Shown: positions 44,968 to 52,517, counted from the first letter of the stretch. The stretch: DNA of 64,000 nt from JABDCD01 sp964469525 (GCA_964469525.1 CAYXYU010000001.1:124001-188000), one strand, 5' to 3'. Notes: generated by a model from the sequence alone, not told the origin. Made by a program: numbers and translations.

Positions 44968-45425
44968 GGTGTGAAGACCTTGTGCATGACCTGGTCGCCG
45001 ATGCGGATGCCTAGCCGGGCGGCGGTTCCCGCCGGCAACTCCAGCACGGCAAGCGCCGGTTTAGGGGAAACGATGCGCCTGGTTGATTCGGGAACGTTGT
45101 CGGGCGCGACATGCACGATGCGGCCGTGCTTATCGATGAACAGCATATCGAGCGCGAGCTTCGTGTTCTTCATCCACATCGCCGCCGGCTGTTCCTGCGC
45201 GAAGACAAACAGCATGCCACGGTCGTCAGGGAGCTGCGTACGATGCATCAGACCCTGCTGCTGCTGTTCCGGTGTGATAGCCATTTCGACTATGAAATCA
45301 TGAGTTTTTTCCGTGCCTTTCACCGAGAGAGGCTGCCGGTCGAAAGTGACATCCGATGCCAGGGTCTGGACCATGAGCAGGGCTGCCAAACAGCAAAATA
45401 TTGATATCGGCCAAATTTTACGCAT
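44964..45425 (-). CDS. DUF192 family exported protein
   Basis: 153 residues with an N-terminal signal segment (ISIFCCLAALLMVQTLAS). The DUF192 core is clear: QQQGLMHRTQLPDDRGMLFV, then MWMKNTKLALDMLFIDKHGR and AVLELPAGTAARLGIRIGDQ. It is a small periplasmic beta-barrel-like protein family of unknown biochemical function. It is the first gene of a two-gene operon with its own divergent paralog. Confidence 0.88.
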   Translation of the reverse strand: MRKIWPISIFCCLAALLMVQTLASDVTFDRQPLSVKGTEKTHDFIVEMAITPEQQQQGLMHRTQLPDDRGMLFVFAQEQPAAMWMKNTKLALDMLFIDKHGRIVHVAPDNVPESTRRIVSPKPALAVLELPAGTAARLGIRIGDQVMHKVFTP

Positions 45426-45461
45426 ATGGCAATTGTTACAGTTTGATGAATTTTAAGCCGG

Positions 45462-45478
45462 GGGACTAGGTGAGTCCC
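45462..45478. promoter_or_regulatory. Short hairpin in the divergent region before the NVWG-repeat gene
   Basis: gggact and agtccc (45462-45467 and 45473-45478) form a six-pair stem followed by tgtttttatata. It lies between two divergent starts, so it may be an operator or part of a promoter region; a terminator for an unseen transcript is also possible. The evidence is weak. Confidence 0.25.
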
Positions 45479-45503
45479 GTGTTTTTATATATACTATATT
45501 CAT

Positions 45504-46502
45504 ATGAGCACGGTACGATTTTTTGGCGGCAGCAGGGAAATGGGCGGCAAGCGCAGCGTTGCCAGCGAACTGATGCGCATCGAGATACAGAAGAAAGGCA
45601 AGCTGCCCGCCTCCGACCGCTACAAGCGCATCCTCAAGAAAAGGCTTCAAGAGAGTAAACAGAAGGCCATGTTCGACCGCGGCGGCCGCAAGATGTCCAA
45701 GCGGGCGGAACAGGCGCTCAAGGAAATCGCCGCCAAGAAAGCGGCAAAAGAGGCCAAAGCGCTTCGCCGAATGGTCATTGTCCAGCCGCAGAATTACCAT
45801 AACGGCAGCATTAACCGGAAAGGCCAGATTTACGACGTGGCCGGCAACATGGTTGCCCAAGTGAATATCAAGAACGGCAAGATCGCCACCATGACCGGCT
45901 GGGGGCTCGGCAAGTACAAGCCCAAGAGCGCGATGACCAAGATGGTCATTACCGATGCCATCGACAAGTTCAGTCCCTATTACATCAATCTGCGCAAGAT
46001 GCAGGCGATGCAGAATGGCTGGAATCCTGCCACGGGCGGCATGGGAATGACGCCGGATGTGATCAACGTCCATGGTCCCGCCGCTTCTTCCGCTCCTGTC
46101 GCCGAAGCCTCGATGTTCGCCGGGTACGGTGAAGCTTCTCTAGGTCCGCGCCAGAACATCGTGGCTACCTCGTGGGGTGCGCGCAGCGACAACGTCTGGG
46201 GCACTTTCACCGACAACGTCTGGGGGAAATCAACCGACAACGTCTGGGGCACCAATACCGGCGACGTATGGGGCGGCATCGGTGGCAATCCGTTCGGGCA
46301 GGGCAGCATCAAGATCTGGGGCACGGGCAACGGGATCAATTACCTCCGTAAGGCCGGGCGCTTCATGGCGGCACTGTTCGGACTCAAGATGAAAACCTAT
46401 AGCCGCCAAGCCTTCCGCGATAATTCCGTCAAGCTGCGCGCTCATCGTTCCAGCCGCGGCAGTACGCCGACGCCGCGCGGGCCGGTTTCGACCCGCCGCT
46501 AA
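45504..46502 (+). CDS. Basic protein with four tandem NVWG octapeptide repeats, unknown function
   Basis: 332 residues, strongly basic at both ends. Residues 1-95 are Lys/Arg-rich and helical (KAAKEAKALRRM). Residues 95-150 look globular, with GQIYDVAGNMVAQVNIKNGK. Residues 228-259 are four 8-residue units, SDNVWGTF, TDNVWGKS, TDNVWGTN and TGDVWGGI, encoded by 24-base units at 46185-46280. The tail is rich in Arg, Ser and Pro. No membrane segment or signal peptide is visible, and no ribosome site precedes the ATG. I recognise no family. Confidence 0.8.
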   Translation: MSTVRFFGGSREMGGKRSVASELMRIEIQKKGKLPASDRYKRILKKRLQESKQKAMFDRGGRKMSKRAEQALKEIAAKKAAKEAKALRRMVIVQPQNYHNGSINRKGQIYDVAGNMVAQVNIKNGKIATMTGWGLGKYKPKSAMTKMVITDAIDKFSPYYINLRKMQAMQNGWNPATGGMGMTPDVINVHGPAASSAPVAEASMFAGYGEASLGPRQNIVATSWGARSDNVWGTFTDNVWGKSTDNVWGTNTGDVWGGIGGNPFGQGSIKIWGTGNGINYLRKAGRFMAALFGLKMKTYSRQAFRDNSVKLRAHRSSRGSTPTPRGPVSTRR

Positions 46503-46561
46503 ACTCGTTACTATCTTATTATTTCGTGGATATTCGCTTTTCGGGGCGTTATGACAGATCC

Positions 46562-47758
46562 ATGGAAGTTAACGCGGCCATGAAAAAGAAAGCCAGGATT
46601 GTCTGGTGGTGCGCCGTCGCTCTCCTTTACGCAGTATTTTTCAGCTATCATTCGTTTCAGGGATACCGCAAGCCGGTATGGAACTGGGATATGGTGTTCT
46701 ACATTGCCGCATCCCAGGCCTACCTGACCGACGATCCACAGCGTATCCACGACAGGACGATGGAGTATGGCGCAGAAGCCTACGGCCGGCGCGGTGAAGA
46801 AAGCTTACAGCGTTTCCAGAGAGTGAAGCTGTGGCAGGATGCCGAATCGCTGCGCCAGGCCCTGCCGTATTATACCGTCAAGCCACTTTACGTCGCCGGC
46901 ATGCTGGCGCTTCACGAAATCGGAATCCCACTCTACCTGACAATATCCTTACTATCTGTAGCTGGTTTCCTCATGGCAGGCGCAGTATGTTTCCTGATGC
47001 GGCCGCGCGGCATCGACCCCGGCCTGTGGTGGCTGGCGGTGATTGCTTTCTGCGCCGCGGGGCGCTGGTCGTTCATGTCGCTGCCGCACTGGTCCACGCC
47101 GGATACGCTCTGTGCGGCGTTGTTCGTTGGCGGGTTGTGCATGTGGCTGTATCTGCGCTCCGCCATCGGTTTCGCCGTATGCATGCTGCTGTCGCAGCTG
47201 GCCAGGCCGGATACGCTGATGCTGTTCGTGCTGCTTACGGCGTTCTTTGCGCTCGATCCCTCCGCCGAGCAGCGGATGAAACGGCCACATGCCTTGATCA
47301 TCGCGGCGGCGGGGATCATTACCTATATCATGGTCAACCATCTGGCCGGCAGTTATGGTATCATGAACCTCTTCAATTACGTGTTTTTCAACCGTGTGCC
47401 CTACCCGGCGGAGCTGGGCGCCGATTTCACCGTGCAGCAATATCTCGATGTTCTAAAAAATGGTGCATGGCGCATGGCCAGCGATAGCCGGGTGCAGGGT
47501 TTGCTGGCGATGTCGTTTCTCGCCAGCTTCGCTTATCTGTGCGATCCGATGCGCGGCACGTGGCATTTCCTGTGGCTGCTCTGGCTGGCATGGGCGGCGC
47601 TGGCGGCGCGGTTCGTCATCCTGCCTGCCTGGTGGGAGGACCGTTACTACTATTCCAATTATTTCCTGATGCTCTACGCCTCGGCGGAGCTGATCGGTGG
47701 CGCGTGGGCGGCGCGGCGCGCGCGGCTACGACTTGTCCCGGTGCACGGCGAAGGCTGA
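46562..47758 (+). CDS. Polytopic membrane protein of unknown function
   Basis: 398 residues from ATG 46562; a GTG 12 codons upstream and an ATG at 46580 are alternatives. About ten hydrophobic segments follow a basic N-terminus (KKKARIVWWCAVALLYAVFF). The first loop after helix 1 has WNWDMVFYIAASQAYL, with an acidic residue after the first helix as in GT-C glycosyltransferases; that likeness is only suggestive. The 3' end overlaps the convergent SDR gene by 33 bases. Confidence 0.78.
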   Translation: MEVNAAMKKKARIVWWCAVALLYAVFFSYHSFQGYRKPVWNWDMVFYIAASQAYLTDDPQRIHDRTMEYGAEAYGRRGEESLQRFQRVKLWQDAESLRQALPYYTVKPLYVAGMLALHEIGIPLYLTISLLSVAGFLMAGAVCFLMRPRGIDPGLWWLAVIAFCAAGRWSFMSLPHWSTPDTLCAALFVGGLCMWLYLRSAIGFAVCMLLSQLARPDTLMLFVLLTAFFALDPSAEQRMKRPHALIIAAAGIITYIMVNHLAGSYGIMNLFNYVFFNRVPYPAELGADFTVQQYLDVLKNGAWRMASDSRVQGLLAMSFLASFAYLCDPMRGTWHFLWLLWLAWAALAARFVILPAWWEDRYYYSNYFLMLYASAELIGGAWAARRARLRLVPVHGEG

Positions 47759-48490
47759 GAAGGCCTGCTGCGTCGGCATCAGCTCGATGCGGTTGACGTT
47801 GACATGCTCCGGCTGCGTGACGATCCACAGGATGGTATTGGCGATATCCTCCGCCGACAGCGGCTTCACGCCCTTATAGGTAGCGGCGGCTTTCTCCGCG
47901 TCGCCGTGGAAGCGCACCAGCGAAAATTCCGTCTCGGCCAGCCCCGGCTCGACGCTGGTGATGCGGATGTTTTTGCCGAGCAGGTCGGCGCGCAGGTTCA
48001 GCGAGAACTGCGTGACAAACGCCTTGGTGCCGCCATAGACATTGCCGCCGGGGTAGGGATAGCTGCCCGCCACCGAGCTTAGGTTTATTATATGACCACG
48101 GTTGCGCGCCACCATCCCGGGCAGCACGGCATGCGTGCAGTAAACCAGCCCCTTGATATTGGCGTCGATCATCTGCTCGGCGTCATCGAGGTCGGCCTTG
48201 TCGAAGGAGGACAGCCCCAGCGCCCCGCCGGCATTGTTGACCAGCACATCGATCTCGGAAAAGCCCTCAGGCAGTTCACTGACTGCCTGCTCCACCGCCT
48301 GCCGGTCCCGCATGTCGAGGGTGAGGGGATGCACCGCATCGCCCAACTCTTTTTTAAGCGCCGCTAACCGTTCGCCGCGCCGCCCGGTGGCAATAACCTT
48401 TGCGCCCTGTGCTGCGAACAGCTTGGCACAGGCCAGCCCGAAACCCGAAGTGGCGCCGGTGATGAAGATGGTTTTATTGTGTAAGTTCAT
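47726..48490 (-). CDS. Short-chain dehydrogenase/reductase (YdfG-like)
   Basis: 254 residues. The NAD(P)-binding motif TGATSGFG is at residues 11-18, DVLVNNAGGALG in the middle, and the catalytic Ser, Tyr and Lys lie in LSSVAGSYPYPGGNVYGGTK (Tyr-x-x-x-Lys as YGGTK). It resembles 3-hydroxy acid dehydrogenases such as YdfG; the substrate cannot be told from sequence. The first 36 bases of its 5' end (48455-48490) recur at 48937-48972, beyond the GIY-YIG cassette. Confidence 0.9.
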   Translation of the reverse strand: MNLHNKTIFITGATSGFGLACAKLFAAQGAKVIATGRRGERLAALKKELGDAVHPLTLDMRDRQAVEQAVSELPEGFSEIDVLVNNAGGALGLSSFDKADLDDAEQMIDANIKGLVYCTHAVLPGMVARNRGHIINLSSVAGSYPYPGGNVYGGTKAFVTQFSLNLRADLLGKNIRITSVEPGLAETEFSLVRFHGDAEKAAATYKGVKPLSAEDIANTILWIVTQPEHVNVNRIELMPTQQAFSAFAVHRDKS

Positions 48491-48495
48491 ATTTC

Positions 48496-48563
48496 CCCGT
48501 CATTCCCGCTTTCCCCGTCATTCCTGCTTTCCACCGTCATTCCCGCGCAGGCGGGAATCCATA
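48496..48563. repeat. Left palindromes of the GIY-YIG cassette
   Basis: Three copies of a ccgtcattcc start follow each other (near 48497, 48515 and 48534). Only the last continues into the full palindrome cattcccgc, gca, ggcgggaatcc. This is the same family as 13013-13094 and 19626-19698. Confidence 0.8.
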
Positions 48564-48581
48564 TCCCAGAGAAGGAACCAT

Positions 48582-48877
48582 TTATCCGGTAAGCTTCAAA
48601 TATAAATCTTCCCAGTCCGGGTTGTCTTCCTCGATGCGCCTTATCTTCCAGTCGCGGTTCCATTTCTTGATGCATTTCTCGCGATGAATAGCCTCGGTAA
48701 TATCGCCGAATATTTCATAGTACACCAGCTTCTTCACGTCATATCGCTTGGTAAACCCTTCGGCCAGCCCTTCCTTGTGCTCATAGACACGCTTGATTAA
48801 ATCGGAAGGACGCCAGTGTATAACGTTCCATGCTTGCCGCTGGCGAGAATGTAGACATAGGATTGCCTGTCTTTCAT
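48582..48877 (-). pseudogene. GIY-YIG nuclease gene with a frameshift
   Basis: From ATG 48877 the minus strand reads MKDRQSYVYILASGKHGTLY then TGV, the start of a UPF0213/URI-type GIY-YIG nuclease (YVYIL, then LYTGV). It runs to a stop after VLPI. The rest of the domain, SDLIKRVYEHKEGL, then VYYE-like KLVYYEIF, REKCIKKWNRDWK and DNPDWEDLYLKL, continues in another frame. The shift lies at about 48805-48811 and is explained by loss of one base. The gene is probably inactive unless the shift is a sequencing error. It is flanked by inverted palindromes. Confidence 0.85.
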
Positions 48878-48900
48878 GCGCTACCATCAGCTTTGGTGAT

Positions 48901-48929
48901 TATGGATTCCCGCCTTCGCGGGAATGACG
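48901..48929. repeat. Right palindrome of the GIY-YIG cassette
   Basis: tatggattcccgccttcgcg, then ggaatgacg, the reverse complement of 48535-48563 apart from one base. It ends 7 bases before the second copy of the SDR start. Confidence 0.85.
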
Positions 48930-48976
48930 TATTTTAGCCGGTGATGAAGATGGTTTTGTTGTGTAACAGCATAATC

Positions 48977-49059
48977 ACGTCGTTGTGAGCGTAGTGAAGC
49001 AATCCAGAATATACAATAAGAACTGGATTGCCACGTGCTTGCGCTCTTTGCAATGACGT
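48977..49059. repeat. Palindromic repeat (cgtcattgcgag family, degenerate)
   Basis: It opens acgtcgttgtgagc, has caatccag and ctggattg as an inner inverted pair, and ends caatgacgt. It is related to 44195-44318 and 58553-58630. It lies just beyond the GIY-YIG cassette and before ccmC. Confidence 0.75.
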
Positions 49060-49074
49060 ACTAATACTAATTCC

Positions 49075-49788
49075 ATGCACGCCCTCGCATCCCCCGCGAA
49101 ATTCACTCGTCTCTCCGATAAGACGTTGCCTTGGCTTACTGTGTTGACGGTGGCGTTGCTGATGTTCGGGCTGGCGCAGGCGCTGTTCATCTCGCCGCCG
49201 GATTACCAGCAGGGGGATACGGTGCGCATCATGTATGTGCATGTGCCCGCGGCTTGGATGGCGATCGGCATTTACACGCTGATGGCGGTGGCCAGCGCTT
49301 CGTTTTTGATCTGGAAGCACCCGCTAGCCGATGTACTGGCGCGGGCGGCGGCGCCGGTCGGGGCCGCCTTCACCGCCGTCACGCTCGCCACCGGGTCGCT
49401 TTGGGGCAAGCCGATGTGGGGGGCATGGTGGGTATGGGATGCGCGGCTGACCTCCGTGCTGATCCTGTTCTTCCTCTATATCGGTTATATCGCGCTGGCC
49501 GATGCCACCGCCCATCGCGAAGGCGGCAAAAAAATCTGCGCCATCCTGGCATTGGTCGGTTTCGCCAATATTCCGATCATCCGCTTCTCGGTCGAATGGT
49601 GGAATACGCTGCACCAGCCGGCCAGCCTGATCCGCGCCGGGGGCGTGGCCATTGATGACGCCATGCTGGTGCCGCTTTTGGCTATGGGGCTCGCCTTCAC
49701 CTGCCTGACCTTGCTGCTGCTGCTGCTGCGCGTCAAGGCGGCCTTGATTGAGCAAAAGATAAGACGGTTGCGGTTTTCCGGCCAATAG
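49075..49788 (+). CDS. ccmC: Heme exporter / ABC transporter permease CcmC
   Basis: 237 residues with six hydrophobic segments. The tryptophan-rich heme-handling motif is WGKPMWGAWWVWDARLTS (near residues 103-120), flanked by conserved histidines (YVHVPAAWMA; WWNTLHQPASLI). CcmC loads heme onto CcmE in system I cytochrome c maturation. The other ccm genes are not in this window. There is no obvious ribosome site; the start ATG lies 15 bases after a palindrome. Confidence 0.94.
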   Translation: MHALASPAKFTRLSDKTLPWLTVLTVALLMFGLAQALFISPPDYQQGDTVRIMYVHVPAAWMAIGIYTLMAVASASFLIWKHPLADVLARAAAPVGAAFTAVTLATGSLWGKPMWGAWWVWDARLTSVLILFFLYIGYIALADATAHREGGKKICAILALVGFANIPIIRFSVEWWNTLHQPASLIRAGGVAIDDAMLVPLLAMGLAFTCLTLLLLLLRVKAALIEQKIRRLRFSGQ

Positions 49789-49829
49789 TCTATAAAAACA
49801 GCCCATATTTTTATAAGGATTTAGCTGCC

Positions 49830-50168
49830 ATGACGTTCGTCGTCACCGACGCCTGCATCAAATGCAAATATACCGACTGCGTGGAGGTTTGCCCCGTCGA
49901 CTGCTTCTATGAGGGCGAGAACATGCTTGTCATCAACCCCGACGAATGCATCGATTGCGGCGTCTGCGAGCCGGAATGCCCGGTGGAGGCCATCAAGCCC
50001 GAGTCGGACGAGCTGCTGAAATGGGTCGAGCAGAACCGCGAATATGCCGCCAAGTGGCCCAACATCACGGTCAAGAAGCCAAATCCGCCCGATGCGGATG
50101 AATATAAAGGCATGGAAGGCAAGTTCGAGAAATTCTTCAGCCCCAATCCGGGCGAGGGAACCAAATAA
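49830..50168 (+). CDS. fdxA: 7Fe-8S type ferredoxin
   Basis: 112 residues, a FdxA-type ferredoxin. First motif: Cys9, Cys12, Cys17 and Cys21 (CIKCKYTDCVEVC), with the residue pattern of a 3Fe-4S site. Second motif: Cys40, 43, 46, 50 (CIDCGVCEPEC). The C-terminal extension EQNREYAAKWPNITVKKPNP is typical of alphaproteobacterial FdxA. It lies upstream of carD, as is usual in the class. It is an electron carrier; its partner is unknown. Confidence 0.95.
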   Translation: MTFVVTDACIKCKYTDCVEVCPVDCFYEGENMLVINPDECIDCGVCEPECPVEAIKPESDELLKWVEQNREYAAKWPNITVKKPNPPDADEYKGMEGKFEKFFSPNPGEGTK

Positions 50169-50344
50169 GAGGGCAATCGGCCCCATACAAGGAAAACCTT
50201 TCTTTTCCGTTAAAATTATGCTATAGTTCAGCCTGTTTTATAGGCAGGACCCTGAATATTGGGGTTTTTCCAGCATTACCTACCAGATGTAGTTTAACCG
50301 TGAGGGGTACCCCGCAGCAACACCGAGTGTAAGGAAAATCAACC
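50169..50344. promoter_or_regulatory. Long leader between fdxA and carD
   Basis: The 176 bases hold a perfect palindrome ggggtacccc near 50305 and several small stems, ending in AAGGAAAATCAACC before ATG. No gene is seen. A promoter for carD with a structured leader is plausible but unproven. Confidence 0.3.
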
Positions 50345-51220
50345 ATGCCAAAGAAAATAGGTAAAAAAATCAAGGCGAAGGCCAAGAAACCCGCCGCCAG
50401 AAAGCCCCTTAAGGCCCGCAAGGCAGATCCCAAGGCGAAAAAGGGAGTCGTCGCCCGGGCTGTGAAAAAGGCCAGCAGGAAACCGGCAAAAAAAGTGGCA
50501 AAGAAAGTAACCAAAAAGGCAGTAGCGAAAAAAAATATGAGCAAGAAAATCACCAGGAAGGTCACCCCGAAGCAGGTAGCAAAGAAACCGGCCGCTCAGA
50601 AAGCCGTGAAACCCGCAGTCAAGGCCCCGGCGCCGAAGCCGCAGCAGGCTGCCAAGGTCGAGACGCTCAAGCCGCAATCGGTCCAGAAGGCGATTTATAA
50701 GGTTGGCCATTATGTGGTGTACCCGACGCATGGGGTAGGCCGCATCATGGCGGAAGAGACCCAGATGATCGGTGATATCGAGCTGCGCATGCTGGTGATT
50801 TCCTTCGAGAAGGACAAGATGACGCTGCGCGTGCCCGTGCATCGCGCCACCGCCGCCGGGCTGCGTCCGGTGTCCAGCTCCGACCAGATGAAGAAGGTGT
50901 TCGTGACGCTGAAGAGCCGCGCCCGCACTTCGCGCGGCATGTGGTCGCGCCGCGCCCAGGAATACGAGGCAAAGATCAACTCCGGCAACATTTTCTACAT
51001 TGCCGAAGTGGTGCGCGATCTGCATCAGAACGTCGATCAGTCGGAGCGTTCCTATTCCGAGCGCATGATCTATGAGTCGGCGCTGGCCCGCCTGGTCGGC
51101 GAGTTCGCCGCCGCCGAAAGCATCGATCACAAGACCGCCACCGACAAGCTGATGAAGCTTCTGCGCGCCAAGGTCGCCGCCGCCGCAGCCGAGAAGGAAG
51201 CGGTGAAAGAGGCAGCGTAA
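50345..51220 (+). CDS. carD: CarD-family transcription regulator with a histone-like N-terminal extension
   Basis: 291 residues. From about residue 118 to the end is a CarD/CdnL protein: KVGHYVVYPTHGVGRIMAEE (Tudor-like RNA polymerase-binding domain), then the helical DNA-contacting domain with SRARTSRGMWSRRAQEYEAK and ALARLVGEFAAAESIDHKTA. Family members bind RNA polymerase and stabilise open complexes at rRNA and other promoters. Residues 1-115 are Lys/Ala/Pro-rich with many AKK and PAKK units, like the tail of histone H1. The usual alphaproteobacterial CarD is about 170 residues. Confidence 0.93.
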   Translation: MPKKIGKKIKAKAKKPAARKPLKARKADPKAKKGVVARAVKKASRKPAKKVAKKVTKKAVAKKNMSKKITRKVTPKQVAKKPAAQKAVKPAVKAPAPKPQQAAKVETLKPQSVQKAIYKVGHYVVYPTHGVGRIMAEETQMIGDIELRMLVISFEKDKMTLRVPVHRATAAGLRPVSSSDQMKKVFVTLKSRARTSRGMWSRRAQEYEAKINSGNIFYIAEVVRDLHQNVDQSERSYSERMIYESALARLVGEFAAAESIDHKTATDKLMKLLRAKVAAAAAEKEAVKEAA

Positions 51221-51245
51221 GCTACTCCTTGTTTCAGTCGAAAAA

Positions 51246-51272
51246 AATCGGTAAGCCACTGGCTTACCGATT
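51246..51272 (+). terminator. Hairpin terminator after carD
   Basis: aatcggtaagcc, act, ggcttaccgatt forms a perfect 12-pair stem with a 3-base loop. It is preceded by a run of A and followed by ttatgttgtc, only moderately U-rich on the plus strand. The A run before it would serve as a U tract for the opposite strand. Confidence 0.65.
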
Positions 51273-51354
51273 ATGTTGTCATAATTCCTTCATTTGTGCT
51301 GCCTGCATGGCTATTCTATACTTGTAATAACAATCCCTTACTACAAGGCCTCGC

Positions 51355-52014
51355 ATGGCAAATCCGCTGATACTGCACCCGCATCACCGCGTGTCCCTTA
51401 TTAATAAGGACATGCTGTTGGGCGGCCTGGTCGGCGCCCTGACCGGCGCCGCTTTTTTCGCACCGGTCGGCGCTGCGGCGCTGGTCGCCATCGGCATCGG
51501 CGCGGCAATCGGGGGGAAGCTCGGCAGACAGCGGCTGGAGCGCGAGAATGCCGAGGGCAAGCCGGTCACCAGCCCGAGCTGGATGAATAAGGAGATGCTG
51601 ATCGGCGCCCTGGCGGGTGCATTGATGGGATCAGGGCTGGGCACCGTTGCCATGATGGAGGTTATGGGGCCGGAGGTGGTATCCGCTATCACCAATAGCG
51701 CGGTTACCCAGCAGATGTTCGGCCCTATTTTTGCTGGCATCGGCACCCTGGCCGCTTCTGCGGCGGGCAGCATTCTCGGAGGCGCTTATCTCGGCGGCAA
51801 GGCTGGTTACCGGCGCATGGAGCACGAATACCGCATGGCGCTCGAGCAAGAGCGCGGCAACGCCCTGACCCACGAAGCTGAACGTAACATAGGCATTGAT
51901 CCCGAACGTACTCCCGAGCAGTCACCAGATATAAGAAAATATACCCAGGCAGAGCGGGAACGCGACATGGCACGGTCAGCACAGCAGGTCGCCGACGCTC
52001 CGGTTCACCGTTAG
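51355..52014 (+). CDS. Glycine-rich membrane protein of unknown function
   Basis: 219 residues. Two hydrophobic blocks (about 18-50 and 78-145) are rich in Gly and Ala, with small-x-x-x-small spacing: LLGGLVGALTGAAFFAPVGA, LIGALAGALMGSGLGTVAMM and GSILGGAYLGGKAGYRRMEH. The C-terminal 70 residues are charged (EYRMALEQERGNALTHEAER). The layout resembles the five-gene cluster at 14769-17455, 34 kb away. AAGG lies upstream of the ATG. No family is recognised beyond glycine-zipper-like helices. Confidence 0.8.
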   Translation: MANPLILHPHHRVSLINKDMLLGGLVGALTGAAFFAPVGAAALVAIGIGAAIGGKLGRQRLERENAEGKPVTSPSWMNKEMLIGALAGALMGSGLGTVAMMEVMGPEVVSAITNSAVTQQMFGPIFAGIGTLAASAAGSILGGAYLGGKAGYRRMEHEYRMALEQERGNALTHEAERNIGIDPERTPEQSPDIRKYTQAERERDMARSAQQVADAPVHR

Positions 52015-52018
52015 TTCT

Positions 52019-52249
52019 ATGCACTCCCCCGATAAAATTTCTGGTGATCATGACACGCGCATGCGGGTATCCGTATTACTGTCGCGAATGTATGAGGCGA
52101 TGGCGCGGCCGGATACCCCAGAATTTGCGTTTTCGGAATTCAGTGTTTCCCCGGCCGATGGGCAGGAGCTGGTGCTGCAGGGCAAGGATGGCTGGGCGGT
52201 GAAGCAACTGGCTGCTGATTTGAATCGGGCATTTTCCGGTGCCGACTGA
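52019..52249 (+). CDS. Small hypothetical protein
   Basis: 76 residues, hydrophilic, starting 4 bases after the previous stop and so possibly coupled to it. RVSVLLSRMYEAMARPDTPE and VKQLAADLNRAF look like helices, and FSEFSVSPADGQELVLQG a strand region. No family is recognised. No clear ribosome site. Confidence 0.5.
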   Translation: MHSPDKISGDHDTRMRVSVLLSRMYEAMARPDTPEFAFSEFSVSPADGQELVLQGKDGWAVKQLAADLNRAFSGAD

Positions 52250-52335
52250 AGGACATCAAACCGGAACCGGTCCGTTACTATAGCGATAAGCCAAGAAACT
52301 GTATTGCCGGCCTGCACAGTCGTAAGGAGGAATGT

Positions 52336-52482
52336 ATCAGCCCGAAGGATCCCAGCAATCAAATCCGGCTGCCGGTCGATTTCTTCAGTGATCCCGACCA
52401 CATGCAGGCGCTGGAAGCGCTGGTGGCATCTCTTCAGAAGAAAGGTAGGCAACTATCTTCCGGAAATGGCCGGATCCTCTAG
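52336..52482 (+). CDS. Possible small protein with a non-standard AUC start
   Basis: In this frame the DNA encodes 48 protein-like residues including NQIRLPVDFFSDPDHMQALE and ALVASLQKKGRQLSSG, but no ATG, GTG or TTG precedes it. An AGGAGG (52325-52330) lies 5 bases before ATC at 52336. Either a rare start codon is used, or it is a remnant of a gene that lost its start, or coding likeness is chance. Function unknown. Confidence 0.25.
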   Translation: MSPKDPSNQIRLPVDFFSDPDHMQALEALVASLQKKGRQLSSGNGRIL

Positions 52483-52517
52483 CAATGCCGCCTGAATCAG
52501 AAAATCAGAAATAATTT

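Larger units (their letters stand above)
48455..48972. mobile_element. GIY-YIG nuclease cassette bounded by inverted palindromes and a 36-bp target duplication
   Basis: Seen directly: the SDR gene start at 48455-48490 is repeated at 48937-48972 with 32 of 36 bases equal. Between them lie a palindrome at 48535-48563 and its inverted copy at 48901-48929 (28 of 29 pair), enclosing a GIY-YIG gene. A short partial array of the same palindrome precedes the left copy (48496-48534). Inference: an element of about 446 bp inserted at the SDR start and duplicated the target, so the SDR kept its start codon. The design matches the DUF559 cassette at 4811-5380. Confidence 0.62.

Noticed and set aside
48934..49320. 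A minus-strand frame ending in MLLHNKTIFITG
   Set aside because: Only its last 12 codons are meaningful, as the duplicated SDR start. The rest is antisense to ccmC.
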